This document shows, one piece after another, positions 50,729-62,939 of a stretch of 64,000 nucleotides of DNA. The stretch spans positions 1,178,001-1,242,000 of the forward strand of contig JAJJXM010000004.1 of assembly GCA_024516155.1 (NCBI GenBank). Reading direction: 5' to 3'. The position numbers and the translations under genes are program-made. The notes under the pieces were generated by a model that had not been told where the DNA came from, did not search any database, and saw nothing but the letters and a program-made list of their open reading frames with translations. How positions within the stretch are numbered: position 1 is the first letter of the stretch; the number at the start of each line of letters is the position of its first letter. Origin of the DNA: Pyronema omphalodes. Its lineage: Eukaryota > Ascomycota > Pezizomycetes > Pezizales > Pyronemataceae.

Positions 50729-52416
50729 CTAGCTCGATCCAACGAAATTCTTCAGCTTCGCAAGATACCCAAGTGGAACCTTGGTTTTATCCATAACCGC
50801 CAGCATGACCGCGAGCATTGCAACGATGCCCGCCGCCTTCATCACCCATGCTGGAACTAGCGGCCTCTTCCTCTGATCCTCCAGAGTTTCTCCCTTCTTG
50901 AATCCCAACGAGTTCTTGACCACCATCTTCGTTATATTCGATCCTTTAAATGGAGGATACCGCATCCCCAAGACGAACAACTTCTCCAAAAACATTGGCG
51001 GAGACACAATGGTTCGCAAATGAGTAAACTCATCAAAGCCGTACTTTCCGTGGTAATATCCGTGACCGGAATCACCCACTCCTCCGAAGGGTGCGTTAGG
51101 TACCATGACATGAATCAGGACGTCGTTCACAGTCACTCCACCGGAGTTAGTGTGGGCGATGATTTCTTCGACTTCTTTGTTGTCGAGACTGAAGATGTAC
51201 AGTGCTAATGGATGCTCCATACTACCACCAGATTAGATAAGCGATACGAGCATTATAATTATGGGGATTTACCTGGCAATCTTTCTGTAGGCCGCTTTGT
51301 AGTCGGCCTTGATGATCGGACAGATTGGGCCAAAGAGCTCTTCCGAGAAAAGCGAGTCTGTTTTGACCACCCCGTTAGCTTGTCATCCAGTAGATTTGAT
51401 GTCTAGGAGAGACTACCATCATATCCAATATCAGTCATAATAGTCGGTTCTAGATACTTGATATCCCGATCCTTCTTTCCACCATAGACGAGCTTGCCAT
51501 TGCTTCTATTCAGCAACCCCGTAAGGCGGTCCCAATTCCTCACATTGACAATGCGCACCATGTTCTCCGGTTTCTCCGCAATGAAGGTATTGAACCAAAA
51601 ACCTAACTTCTCAACAAACTCGTCGTGCACACTCGGATCCACGAAAATATGATTGACTGACAAACAAATCTGTCCGGCATTCATATACTTGACATACGCA
51701 ATCCTCTTCGCTGCAAGATCCACATTCGCCTTAGCAGTAACAACCGCCGGCCCTTGTCCTCCCAGCTCTAAAACAGTAGGTGTAAGATACTTCGCCGCTG
51801 CTTCGGTGACGAATTTTGCAACTTTATTCGAGCCGGTGAAGAATATGTGGTTGAACCGTCGCTTCAAGATTTCTTGAGTTTCCTGCGGTCCACCAGTAAC
51901 CACTCTAATGGCGGAGGGGTCAAGATATTTCGGTACTAATTCGGCGAAGAGATTTTGAGTAGCACACGATAACTCCGATGGTTTAAGCATAACACAGCAA
52001 CCTGCTGCGATAGCCGCAATCATCGGCTTGATGATAAGTTGAGCCGGGAAATTCCAGGCACCAATAATGAGGACGACACCAAGCGGTTCCTTCCTAATCC
52101 TGGCGCCAGAAAGGGTACCAAGAATCAAGCCAGCATTTGGGATATCGTCGGCGGCCCATTTATCGATGTTCTTCAAGGTCCTGAGAACGTCCTCGCGTAC
52201 CCCACGGACGTCGCATACGTAGCTTTCAAATTCGCTACGGTTTAGGTCGGATTTCAAGGCGGCTAGAATGGCGGCTTCGTTTTCGTCGAACATCCACCAG
52301 ACTTGTTTTAGTTGCCATTTGCGCCATGCGAGGTCCTTGGTACGGCCAGAGGCAAATGTGCGGAAGAGGGTGGTGTAGGAATCTTTAAATTCGCCGGAGG
52401 AGGTGAAGGTGGACAT
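50729..52416 (-). CDS. Membrane-anchored class-3 aldehyde dehydrogenase (fatty-aldehyde type)
   Basis: Three exons: 52416-51417, 51357-51273 and 51221-50729; introns of 59 and 51 nt; 525 residues. Catalytic positions are visible: Asn122 in GAWNFP, Glu217 in LELGGQ and the nucleophile Cys251 in NAGQICLS. FFTGS belongs to the cofactor fold, and exon 2 adds EELFGPI. The ALDH3 signature GYYHGKYGFDEFTHLRT is in exon 3. A hydrophobic stretch, AAGIVAMLAVMLAVM, near the C-terminus probably anchors it in a membrane, as in fatty-aldehyde dehydrogenases. It would oxidise long-chain aldehydes to acids with NAD(P)+. Yeast Hfd1 and Neurospora YLO-1 (apo-carotenal oxidation) belong to the same subfamily, and the substrate cannot be chosen from sequence alone. 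It converges on the HET-like gene. Confidence 0.92.
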
Positions 52417-53729
52417 AGCTAATGGAAGTGCGGGGGAATGATGGTGAAAGAAGAAATCGTGGAAATTTGGCGCTGTGGGGAAATATGTACTCAAATCAGT
52501 ACCAGCATATGCAAGGGGATAACGTCGTTTCGCTTATGGTTGCTTGCATAAGTGCTGTGTGACAGAGGACAGTTACCGGTACATATTGTAACATTGGGAT
52601 ATATATAGACCGAGACATCGATGGCTCAGTTTTAAAGATGACAGGTTCTCCTACGGACCAATTGATGACGCAAGTTACGATAGAGTATGTCAAAACGGTC
52701 ATACTGATACATAACCATTGAAACACAGTCCTACCAAGAGTTCATTTGCTTGTTATTGCAAAAAGGTCCTCCGGTAACACCACAGAACCTACGAAACTAT
52801 CATCCATGCAAGCACATGATGTAAAGGCCATTATGACGCCTTGTGTAAATTATCGTTTCACTCGAAAACTTTCAGCCCCTCTATTGCGATAATGGTGGGA
52901 AATCGCCAGTAATCTTATCATCTTCACTTGTTCGCATAAGAGGGTTTATCAATCTTCAACCTCGGTATCTTCAATCGGCTCCAGTATGATCAATTCTAGA
53001 ATATCCCGAAAGGCTAGATTTCCATTCTCGGAATGGTCCGTACCTTCCACAACTTAGAGTTTCCGATTTCGGTGGCAGAAAAAAGCCCCTCATATTTATC
53101 TAATTCTAGGCATCTTAACCTGAACATTCTATGCAATTTATATTAGTTTCCGGCATTATCCTCAAGATCAATTGTTCAATCGGCTGTAGGATTGACCGAT
53201 ACTCCACCCGTCCGTGAAATTACAGCCTAAAAGCAGGCATCATACAAGGTCTCAAGAAGTCACAATCTAGGCTCAATGGACTTCGGCTAATAATCCACAC
53301 AATCGAGAGAAGAAACATTTCTCGAATATATGTAGGCAGCTTACTCAACAACATATTTTTACATTGCTTCAGGCAGCTGAAGCGATGATCTGAGACGGAT
53401 ATGTAAGACAATGCATTTGTGATCTGTACGCGAGTATATGGAGTGACAAAAGAATTGCCGCTCATGGTACATATACATAGGGTGACGAACCGGATTGTCA
53501 AAACGTACCAGGTTATAGGGTTTAGGGTCACGTCGACAAGCAGCGGATGGTCACTGCCGTAGGGCCCTGTGCAGGCATCTGAAGTCATCCGAAGACAATG
53601 AAGTCTTCTCTAATATACCAGCCGCAGTCGCGGAAAAATGAACCTAGGAAATACAAGCACATTGAAAGTACACGAATCAATGTGGTTATATTTTAATAAT
53701 AAATAAAACTTGCAGCTTCAACATATCAA

Positions 53730-53735
53730 GCGCTA

Positions 53736-53766
<31 letters not shown>

Positions 53767-53832
53767 TCACATTCGGTCCATTCCATATCCGGGGTAATCT
53801 GAAGGTCACCCGTTCAATCCGGGTTTGGCGCA
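53730..53832 (+). tRNA. tRNA-Phe (anticodon GAA) with 30-nt intron
   Basis: The acceptor arms GCGCTAA and TTGGCGC pair and are followed by discriminator A. TAGCTCAGTTGGGAG gives the D arm and A box. The anticodon stem TCAGA/TCTGA encloses CTGAAG + A with anticodon GAA at 53763-53765. The intron 53767-53796 sits one nucleotide 3' of the anticodon, the standard eukaryotic position. The T arm has GTTCAATCC. Six T at 53837-53842 form the terminator. A second copy lies inverted at 54338-54440. Confidence 0.96.
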
Positions 53833-54337
53833 TATCTTTTTTCTTTTCATTATTACCTTTTGTTGTTCTGAGGATGCACTATTGAACTCCTAAAAAATAC
53901 CGCGTGCATCACACGTCATTTTTTTCGGGTCAAGAAAAATGATCATTGTATGTAGCTGCATTTAACTACATCAAGATATGCAATCATACATGTATTGATA
54001 CAAATACAATCATAGTGTTTCAATCCACAAGAAATATGCCAGATACCTTGTAAATCTTTTTATAAAGTATCTGCCATCATAAATAAATACAATCAATTGT
54101 GCTTTGTTCAAGTAATTTGTGTTTCAGTTGTTACAGAGGCTCTCATGGTAAGGGAAGAACGACAAAAAGCTGAAACCTGGTCTTGAGAATCAGCATGTCA
54201 CCGTGTTATCACTCCTACTTTACATCTACCTAATGTGTTGACAATTGGGATAAGTCAAGACTTCTGGACCCTGTTCTTTTTTCTTTGAATAGTCTATGTC
54301 CTGCGCTAGGCAAAATAAATTATGAGGGAGAAAAAAA

Positions 54338-54403
54338 TGCGCCAAACCCGGATTGAACGGGTGACCTTCAGATTACCCCGGATGTGGAATGGACCGAATG
54401 TGA

Positions 54404-54434
<31 letters not shown>

Positions 54435-54440
54435 TAGCGC
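54338..54440 (-). tRNA. tRNA-Phe (anticodon GAA) with 30-nt intron, inverted second copy
   Basis: Same structure and length as the copy at 53730-53832, on the opposite strand. The mature sequences are identical, and I find a single substitution between them, inside the intron (ATATCC in the plus copy, ACATCC here). Seven T on the minus strand (A at 54331-54337) follow immediately as the Pol III terminator. The two genes converge. Confidence 0.96.
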
Positions 54441-54738
54441 TTGGTTGTGTAACATTGAACTAGCAGCATAATATAAAGTTTAATTCAACGCTGTTATCTT
54501 TCATGGCACCAGCAGATGGTAGCCAGTATTGACAGGGCTCCCGCGCAGATGATTTCCATGACGGCAATGAATCACCCAACATGCCTGGTTATACTTTCTT
54601 GGAATTAAGATAAGTTTGTCGGAACAAATAATCACACCTCTGGTCTTTATATAAACCCGGACATCCTCCAGTTGGAGATAAGTCCTCAAACTGAAAACCG
54701 AAAACTCAAACCCCCAAACGCCCGCTAAATTTACAACT

Positions 54739-56783
54739 TTACTTCTTACCCTTCTTCTTCTTGCCTTTCTCCTTCGGTGCTTCAGCCACCGTCAAAGTTC
54801 CCTCTCTAATATCCTCCTCGACTCCCTCCATCTTCTTCCCCGCTTCAACATAGAACATAAGGTCCCGTACCTGTTCTGCCAAATCCTGGATCTGCGCTCC
54901 CTTTTCTTCATTCTCCTTTCCCAGAAACTTCACCCTCTCCATTAAGCCCTCACTGACTTTTCTCTCCTCCTTCAACTCTTTCTCCAATCCCTTAGCCATC
55001 TCCTGAAGCCTCTGCGCTTTCAGCTCCGCTCTTGTTTTAGCTTTTTCCAGCTCCGGCACCCTCTCTGCCAGCTCCAGAAATTTGGCCTGAACCTCGTTTA
55101 ACGTCCTTGTCGCCATTTCCGCCTGTTCCGCTGCCTTCTCTGCCGCCTGAGTAGCCGAAGCAGCTTTATCCGACGCCCTCTTTACCTTCTCCTCGAAATA
55201 CAACCTCTGGCTCTCTAGCTGGCTCGTCAAAAGGTAAGTATACTCCATCCCCACTGCCTCCAATTTCTCCTTTGGTATATCACCACCTCCTCCCTGATTT
55301 AACCCCGGTAACTCCACCAGCTTTCCATCATCTTTATTCTGTACCAATCTATGCACGTAACCATCCGATGCATAATCCCATACCCGTTGTGATTCAATAT
55401 CCATAGCATAACAATGACTCGTCTGTTTATAATGTTCAAACGCATGTGCTTCATCATATCTTCCGCAGCCTACGTTGCCGCAGATTAAACAGATCCAAAG
55501 GTTGCTTGCAGCGCCGCAAGTGTGGCAGCTGTCAGAGTTTTCGGACGATGCATCAGACACAGGAGCGGGGTGGGGGGATTGTGTGTAGCGGCAGACAGGG
55601 CAGCTAGAATCCGGCCATTTTGATAAACAGGCGCAGTGGAATACGTGTTGGCATAATATGGTTAATAGGCCGGTGGTTTCGTCCATGCGCTCAAGGCAGA
55701 CGGGACAGGTGGGAAGCTCTAATAGGGAGGGAGTCGGGGGTGGGGCGGGTTTGCTGGAGAGGGTTGCGGTTGCTGAGCTTGGTGTAGATTCGGCCGGAGG
55801 GGAAGGAAGCGGAGAGAATGGGTCGCCGGTAATGGTGGGGAAGACACCGGGGTGCTGAGGGGGTGTGTTTTCGGGAGTGGCGAATTGGATGGACTTTATG
55901 TAGACTACATGGCAGTTTTCGGGCTGTGGGAGGAGAGAAATGTTAGCACTGTGATAAGAGTTTGTGGCCTGCTGGAGACATGGGGTTGCGGGGCTTATGG
56001 TTAAAGAAGTACCTCCATGGTATTAAAAATCTTTCCATTAAACTCGGTGACAAATTTGCGGGCACCTTCTTTTGAACGGAATTTCATGAGGACCATGTAG
56101 CGGTTTATCTTGCCGGTTCGAATCATACGGATGTGGGATATATCGTCCAGTGTCTTTTCACCTATGAAACCCATAAAGTCGAAGGAGGTCATGTAGGAGG
56201 GAACGGCGAGGACTGCTATCGTAGTCAAAGCTTCATCTGTCAGCTCGTTTACATCCAGAGCCTTTGGTTTTCCTTCTCCCTTGGGTCCTGAGGGCGGGTC
56301 ATAGAGGCCTGGTGTTTCCTGTGAGTCTCGATAAAGATGTACAACTCCATATCCAACCTCTGTATCCTTGGTTTCCAGTGGTATAAACCGCGCTTTCGAA
56401 GCCGCTGCACTCGTAGTAAGTTCTGTATTTGAGACTGCTCCAAGCGATCTGGTGGCTGTAGGCCGCCGTGAAGCTGGGGTCATGTCGAATGATTGAACTT
56501 GTACTCTATCGAAACGCCAATCAGGATATCTATCACACTCCTTTTCTTTACTTTTGTTTTTCTCTCTAGTGTGTCTATATATAGGCCGTGGTTCTTCAGC
56601 TTCTGGACGACGGTTATGTGAAGGTAGATCGGTGGTGAAGATGTCCGTGTTCGGTGAAGGTATCCAATCGGGGAGTGTCGACAGCTCTTTCTCCGATAGC
56701 ACTGAGAGCTCAGGTAGGTTACGGCAGTATGGTGAGTGCGGAGAATAAAGCTCGAATAGCAGGTGAAAGAAATATGAGGGCAT
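54739..56783 (-). CDS. ETP1: BRAP2/ETP1-like RING and UBP zinc-finger E3 ligase
   Basis: Two exons, 56783-56013 and 55923-54739, with an 89-nt intron; 651 residues. The start [15 protein letters not shown] is the family N-terminus. Order of parts: a BRAP2 RRM-like fold ([24 protein letters not shown] through [24 protein letters not shown], spanning the splice junction); a proline-rich linker; a RING finger ([10 protein letters not shown]...[10 protein letters not shown]...CPVCRY); a UBP-type zinc finger (CHTCG...[15 protein letters not shown]...[12 protein letters not shown]); a long coiled coil; and a lysine-rich tail. Yeast Etp1 is needed for growth on ethanol, and human BRAP2 is a Ras-responsive E3 ligase. 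It shares a 418-bp divergent promoter with MCM2. Confidence 0.93.
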
Positions 56784-56983
56784 TGGTTCGCACGTCGCGT
56801 GAGTTGCGATTTTAACTTCTGGAGCTTATGACGCGCAGATGTGGGGTTGGTGGGGTGCAGAGAGACGAGCTGCAGCTCTGTCAGTGCAATACCCTCATTC
56901 GAATAAATATCAAAAGAGGTCAAATTTTGGCACAAAGTTTTTGAGAATAATATAATCAAATAATAAAAATTAGTGAAGAATTT

Positions 56984-57188
56984 ACGCGTTGTTTGATACA
57001 TTTTCTCCAGCACGTGGCCGAAATCACTTAACGCGGTCGCAGCGTGTTGTGTTAACCCACTTGTCAACGCATCGCGTCTGAAACATTTTCCCACCTCCGC
57101 CATCCGCCGTTCCTCATAATCCCGCGTCTTCCCATCCACCGGGTTATTTTAATCATCCTCAATTCCTCGCCGTTACACGTCTACGCGA
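56984..57188 (+). promoter_or_regulatory. MCB-type (ACGCG) elements between ETP1 and MCM2
   Basis: A perfect MluI cell-cycle box ACGCGT lies at 56984-56989, about 215 bp before the MCM2 start. Further ACGCG cores are at 57031-57035 and 57183-57187, the last within 20 bp of the ATG. In yeasts the MBF complex binds such boxes and switches on MCM and other replication genes at G1/S. An E-box CACGTG is at 57011-57016. The function here is inferred from position and gene identity. Confidence 0.55.
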
Positions 57189-57201
57189 CTTCCGCTCTAC
57201 A

Positions 57202-59828
57202 ATGTCCTCACCATGGCCAGTACCGCCGTCATCGCCACCTCCGGAGGCTTCGCGTGCCCGAAAGCGCGCTCACGACGATGATGATGATGAAGTTGATCAA
57301 GACATGAACCTTGGTGGTGTTCCCTCGAGTCCTCCTCCCATCCCTTCGACGCCAAACAACTTTCGTTCATCGCCGCCGCTGTTGGACGAAGATGAGGAGA
57401 TTGACGAGACCGGAGGAATCTTGGACTTGGATGACATGGAGGAGGAGATGGATGGAGAGGACTTGATGGAGAACATGGAGAGGTTGGTTTTCAACACCAA
57501 TTGAGCCATCCAGATGCTAAAGGAAATAGGGATTACACACAAAACTTGCGATTGGACCAGTACGAGGGAGCGGACGTTGACGACGAAGGTGACTACGATG
57601 AGCTCGACGCTGCGACTCGTCGCAGAATTGACGCGCAATTGAACAAGCGTGATGCCGCACTCCGTCGACGAATGCCCGCCGCTTTCTTGCAAGATGAGGA
57701 AGATGACGAGATGGACCTTTCTATGCAGCCTCGGCGCCGGAGACACCACTACGATGAGGACCAGGATGAGGAGATGGAAGGAGTATTGGACGAAGAGCTC
57801 TCCCTTGAGCAGTTAGGAGATATTAAGGCCGCAAATGTCGCCGACTGGTTGTCAAATCCCAACGTCTACCGCAGTGTTGCAACACACTTCAGAAATTTCT
57901 TACTCGAATACACTGACGAGCATGGATCCTCAGTCTACGGAGCTAGAATCAGAACTTTGGGAGAGGTTAACGCAGAGTCATTGGAAATTTCGTTCCAGCA
58001 CTTGGCTGAATCCAAGGCTACATTGGCTTTGTTCCTGGCAAATGCTCCTTTGGAGACATTGAAGATCTTTGATGAGGTTGCAATGGACGCTGTACGCATG
58101 GATTATCCCGACTACGACCGTATTCACTCTGAGATTCACGTTCGTGTTGCCGATCTACCTACCTCTTACACTCTCCGTGAGCTCCGTCAAGCTCATCTCA
58201 ATGCCCTCGTCCGTGTCCGGGGTGTCGTCACCAGAAGAACCGGAGTCTTCCCTCAGCTCAAACACGTCCGATTCGACTGTGGAAAGTGTGGAATCACTCT
58301 TGGACCCTTCCAACAGGAGTCTAACGTCGAAGTCAAGATTTCTTACTGTCAGAACTGTCAATCCCGCGGTCCCTTCTCCTTAAACTCCGAGAAGACTGTC
58401 TACAGAAACTACCAAAAGATGACTCTCCAGGAGTCACCAGGTACCGTTCCTGCCGGACGTCTTCCTCGTCACAGAGAAGTAATCCTTCTTTGGGATCTCA
58501 TCGACTCTGCCAAACCCGGAGAAGAGGTAGAAGTCACCGGTATCTACCGCAACAACTACGATGTGCAACTCAACTCGAAGAACGGATTCCCCGTCTTCGC
58601 TACCATCCTCGAAGCAAACAACGTCGCCAAATCCCACGATGAGCTCGCAGGATTCCGTCTCACCGACGAAGATGAGAAAGCCATCCGCGCCTTATCTAAG
58701 GATAAAGATGTCGTCGAGAAAATCATCCAATCCATCGCTCCCAGTATCTACGGCCATACCGATATCAAGACCGCCGTAGCATGCTCCTTGTTCGGAGGAG
58801 TCCCCAAAAACGTTGGAGGAAAACACAACATCCGTGGAGACATCAACGTTCTTCTCTTGGGAGACCCTGGTACCGCCAAATCCCAAGTCCTAAAATACGT
58901 TGAAAAAACCGCCCACCGCGCCGTCTTCGCTACTGGTCAAGGAGCATCCGCTGTCGGTCTCACAGCCTCCGTTCGTCGAGACCCGATGACCTCTGAATGG
59001 ACTTTGGAAGGAGGAGCTCTTGTCTTGGCCGACAAAGGAACCTGCCTAATCGATGAATTCGACAAAATGAACGACCAAGACCGAACATCCATCCACGAAG
59101 CCATGGAGCAGCAGTCGATTTCCATTTCCAAAGCCGGTATCGTAACCAGCTTACAAGCTCGTTGTGCCATCATCGCAGCCGCAAACCCAATTGGTGGAAG
59201 ATATAACTCTACTATTCCCTTCGCACAGAACGTCGAGTTGACGGAGCCCATTCTGTCTCGTTTCGACGTCCTTTGTGTGGTCCGCGACACAGTTGACCCC
59301 GCCGTCGATGAGCTCCTTGCTAAATTCGTCGTCGAATCCCATGGTCGTTCCCACCCCTCTGTTTCCGGCGCCAACGTTACGCCTTCGCAAAAAACTGTCT
59401 CTCCTATCCCGCAGGACTTGCTAAGGAAATACATCTTGTACGCCCGCGAAAAGGTGCAGCCTAAACTCCATCAAATGGATCAAGACAAAGTTTCCCGTTT
59501 GTATGCCGATCTTCGTAGGGAGTCATTAGCTACTGGGTCTTTCCCCATTACTGTAAGACATTTGGAAAGCATTTTCAGACTTTCGGAGGCCTTTGCCAAG
59601 ATGAGGTTGTCCGAGTTTGTAAACTCTGGGGATGTGGATGCGGCGATCAGAGTTACTGTCGAGAGCTTCGTTCAGGCTCAGAAGGTGTCGGTTAAGAAGA
59701 GTTTGGCTCGTGCGTTCGCGAAGTATACCTTACCGAACAACCACACGTCTTCGGCGGCAGGTGCTAGTGCAGCGAGAGGAGGACCAGCGAGGAGAGGACA
59801 GGGTAAGAGGATGGGGGTTACGGCGTAG
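57202..59828 (+). CDS. MCM2: Replicative helicase subunit MCM2
   Basis: Two exons, 57202-57482 and 57530-59828, with a 47-nt intron; 859 residues, the normal MCM2 size. The N-terminal 130 residues are acidic and proline-rich with short Ser-Pro sites, as in the regulatory tail that Cdc7 kinase and histones contact. The zinc motif is C-x2-C...C-x2-C ([13 protein letters not shown], then CQNC). The AAA+ core has Walker [10 protein letters not shown], Walker B LIDEFDKM and the arginine finger SRFD. It closes with a winged-helix region, and the C-terminal tail is Gly/Arg-rich. MCM2 is part of the MCM2-7 ring loaded at replication origins. The first intron removes a frame ending in LVFNTN and restores [16 protein letters not shown] 418-bp promoter with MCB boxes is shared with ETP1. 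Confidence 0.97.
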
Positions 59829-60771
59829 GATTGCTAGCTTATTAAAGTGACGAGGAAGGCGTAAAAGAGCACAGAGGAGTTTGTTTAATGATACCGATGT
59901 TAATGATGCTTTGTTATTGCGAAAAGATATCAGTTAAAATTATATTGTACACGATTTTTTTGGTAATTGGGATAGCTATGATGTGGTCTAAAAATCGAAT
60001 TTTTACGATGGATCAAGAATTCAAGTTGGTAAAACGTTTCTGGATGTGTAGGTGCATAACCTGTCTTCGTTTGCCTCTCGATAAATCCCCCGAACCATCA
60101 CCGATGACCCAACTCGCAGGCATATACATATCAGTAGTTTGAAAGATTGCTGAAAGCTACGCGGAAAGTATTCGTGTAAATGGATGTAATCAAGTAAGCC
60201 CTGTTTATAGAAATCTTCTATAGAAACTTGAATAAACCCTATGGCATGTTTTCTTGAGTGCCAGTGGGTTTGCATTAGGTATTGATGCGGCATCAATTGT
60301 GTGATCAATTACATAGTCCGGAAGCCTACCCAACCGCCCCGCACACCCTGTGGTTTTCTCCACTTTCACAAACTCCCTGGTTATGCCCAATGCGCCTTAG
60401 ATAATTGAAATTCAATCCCGCATTCGGTTCGCCTCGGGGACGTCGGAGAACCTTAATTCTCGCCGAATCCGAAAAAAGTGTCTCGCGATGCCAAACATGT
60501 AGAAGAGTGCATTGCTATGTCTCAATTGCCTCCGAAACAGGCCATCGACGGCAGTTGATCCTACAACGTGGGTCTCTGTTATGGATTCTGACATTCCTTG
60601 CGTCGGCGCGGGGCCCTGCATGGTACCTTGATAGCCTTGTACGTAATCCGATCTCGCCATCGTTCATTGATTCGCGGGGTTCCCCGCTAATTAGCATCCT
60701 TCTTAAAACCATCCCGCGCGTCACCTTCATTTTTTACTCTCTCCACCTCAACAACCACAAAAATCATCACC
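59829..60771. other. 0.9-kb intergenic region
   Basis: No gene is supported. Overlapping frames at 60405-60923 on both strands run into the APRT gene and look fortuitous. The last 60 bp form a CT/CA-rich leader before the APRT start. Confidence 0.6.
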
Positions 60772-61368
60772 ATGGCCGCCGCTCTTTCCCCCGAACAAAT
60801 TGAGGAGCTCAACACCCTCACTACTGGCCTCAAGGGAGCCCTTGTCCAGTACCCGGACTTCCCCTCTCCCGGAATCCTCTTTGAGGATATTATGCCCATC
60901 TTTGCCAACCCCGTCCAGCACAACTCCCTCGTCCGCGCCTTGGAGCTTCACGTCCTCAACGCCCACCCCGCCGGAATTACCCCTCCCTTCGCTGGAATCG
61001 ACGTTGTCGTTGGATTGGAAGCCCGTGGATTCTTGTTCGGACCCTCTTTGGCCCTCCGCATTGGTGCCGGTTTCGTCCCCGTCCGCAAGGCTGGAAAGCT
61101 CCCCGGAGAGACTGTCCAGGTTTCCTACAAGAAGGAGTACGGCGAGGACTTGTTCGAGCTCCAGAAGGGAGCCATCAAGCCTGGATCCCGTGTTCTCATC
61201 GTTGACGACATTATCGCTACCGGAGGAACCGCTGAGGCTGCTGAGAAGCTCGTCACCATGTGTGGAGCTACTGTTGTTGAGTTCTGCTTCTTGATGGAGC
61301 TCGGATTCTTGAAGGGACGCGACAAGCTTAAGGCTCCCGTTTTCACTCTTTTGACTGGTCAGGAGTAA
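60772..61368 (+). CDS. APT1: Adenine phosphoribosyltransferase
   Basis: A single exon of 198 residues with an ATCACCATGG start context. The enzyme converts adenine and PRPP to AMP in purine salvage in the cytosol. Visible features: [18 protein letters not shown] at residues 27-44, the [15 protein letters not shown] loop (80-94), [11 protein letters not shown] (105-115) and the PRPP-binding signature [14 protein letters not shown] (141-154). The length fits a eukaryotic APRT. The ORF is intronless and has a strong C-ending codon bias compared with most neighbours, which suggests high expression. Confidence 0.96.
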   Translation: MAAALSPEQIEELNTLTTGLKGALVQYPDFPSPGILFEDIMPIFANPVQHNSLVRALELHVLNAHPAGITPPFAGIDVVVGLEARGFLFGPSLALRIGAGFVPVRKAGKLPGETVQVSYKKEYGEDLFELQKGAIKPGSRVLIVDDIIATGGTAEAAEKLVTMCGATVVEFCFLMELGFLKGRDKLKAPVFTLLTGQE

Positions 61369-62718
61369 GTGTTGTTCGGGCTACATGTCAGGAAAGAAGG
61401 TGTAAAGGGGAAAAGTGGTTACTCTCGTTTATTGTTGGTGATGGCCAAGAATAGAAGTGGAGGATATGCGGAATGAGAAATGAGGATGGCACGTTGGTTG
61501 TCGTGGTTATGCAATGTAACTTCAGCTGTACCCGAGTACATCTACCTAACTAGAAGACCCATGCCTGGCTCTGCTGGGAATGAGGAATAGATTTTTTTTT
61601 TGTAAATCATACGCAATTATACATGAGAAATGACCTGCTGAACTCTCAATTCAACATGATTAAGGTGCTTTAACGTTTTCTCAATCATTTTTTGGATTGA
61701 GTGAGAACAAAGGTTCCCCAATGCGCCCGTGCGCAGTGAATGAACCAAAGAGATGGAAGGGAGTAGATGGAGTTAACGTTCAATATCCAATTGGGCGCTA
61801 ATGGAATCAAGACTGTGACATATGTATCTCTCATGGATGATTACAACGTGTAAACTCAACGTTATGAAGAAATTACAGCCTTGTAAAGCTGTCTCAAGCT
61901 TAGCAATTACCCCAGCGTCAGCCCTGGCCCGTAACAGTACCAGCCCAAGTTGATACTCATAAATACTCTTTGAATGCCTCACACAGAATTTAAACTTACT
62001 GCAACGCAAAAGCACACATCTGGACTTGGGGGTGCTGTTTCAAATAATAGTCGTTACCTAATTTATATGTATCTTACCTGCTCATTACTAATGTCTAACA
62101 GAAGTCGGCAGTTGATATACTATAGCAAGCTGTGGGTGTTATAGTCCAGATGATTTGCTTTATATGACCTTTCCAACATGGTGGAATCGTTCTAATAGAA
62201 TCTTGGCACTTTCAGGTGCATCTTGTATTCCATCACCTGATACTGAATGAGAGAATATTATTATATTTTTACATGTTTAAGGGAACAAAGTTTTGCTACT
62301 TGTATGTAGGATATGATGATAGAGTTTAGGCTACTAGATTGGGGCTGGTGGAGGTGACAGGTTGGTGGTTGAGACTGTGTATGCTTTGTGTGACACAAAC
62401 CAACCGCAAATGCCCTCAGTTTTACGCGGGAAACATAGGTATCATGCAACGTAGCTGAATATCGATCTATTTCCATCGATTATCCACCCTTTGTAGAGCA
62501 CTTACTGACAAGCTGACCATTCCCTCGGCCACAGTAATATACCACTTTTACAACACTGTTTTTCGACAATACTCTAGCAATTCTTCCGACTTCGCTTCAT
62601 CTGATTGATCCATCAACTTTACAACTTACAAACAGAATTTTCCTTGGGGCTCCGAATTAATGTCGCAGCTATTGCAGATATTTTGTTGGTACATAATAAT
62701 AAAGGTAACAACGTTCTC
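61369..62718. other. 1.35-kb intergenic region
   Basis: No coding or RNA feature is supported between the APRT gene and the 5S rRNA gene. The sequence is AT-rich with only short fortuitous frames. Confidence 0.55.
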
Positions 62719-62837
62719 AGCTACGGTCATAGAATCATGAATACAACGCATCCCGTCCGCTCTGCGCTATTTAAGCATGATATCGTCCGGCTAGTACTGT
62801 CGTGGGTGACCAGACGGGAATCCCGGATACTGTAGTT
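62719..62837 (+). rRNA. 5S ribosomal RNA (single dispersed copy)
   Basis: The 5' CTACGGT and 3' ACTGTAG ends pair to form helix I, and ATCATG/CATGAT form helix II. Conserved fungal 5S blocks are present in order: GCATCCCGTCCGCTCTGCG, TTTAAGCATGAT (box A), GGCTAGTACT and GTGGGTGACC followed by GGGAATCCC (box C). The gene ends in TTTTT. Length is about 119 nt. It stands alone, not in an rDNA array, as in other filamentous ascomycetes. An extra base near GCGCTATTTAAGC leaves some doubt whether it is active or a diverged copy. Ends are set by helix I and may shift by a base or two. Confidence 0.85.
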
Positions 62838-62853
62838 TTTACCGCTCAATCCG

Positions 62854-62878
62854 TTTTTTTTTTTTTTTTTTTTTTTTT
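62854..62878 (+). repeat. T25 homopolymer
   Basis: Twenty-five consecutive T starting 16 bp after the 5S gene. It would act as a backup Pol III terminator, or it may be the trace of a retroposed poly(A) tail on the opposite strand. Confidence 0.9.
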
Positions 62879-62939
62879 ACACTCTGCGTAGCCCACACTC
62901 TCTATTGTTTTTATAGTACTTAAAAAAACGATACAGAAA

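Larger units (their letters stand above)
52417..54738. other. Intergenic region carrying an inverted tRNA-Phe pair
   Basis: Apart from the two tRNA genes no gene is supported. The 505 bp between them are AT-rich and contain no open frame of note. Confidence 0.6.

Noticed and set aside
56480..57139. 219-codon minus-strand ORF overlapping the ETP1 start and the MCM2 promoter
   Set aside because: Wrong frame relative to the clearly conserved ETP1 N-terminus, and its peptide is not protein-like.
58937..59434. 165-codon minus-strand frame
   Set aside because: Antisense to the conserved MCM2 ATPase core; a shadow of biased codon use.
60405..60923. Overlapping frames on both strands before the APRT gene
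   Set aside because: They lack introns, domains or conserved motifs and run into the APRT promoter and coding region.
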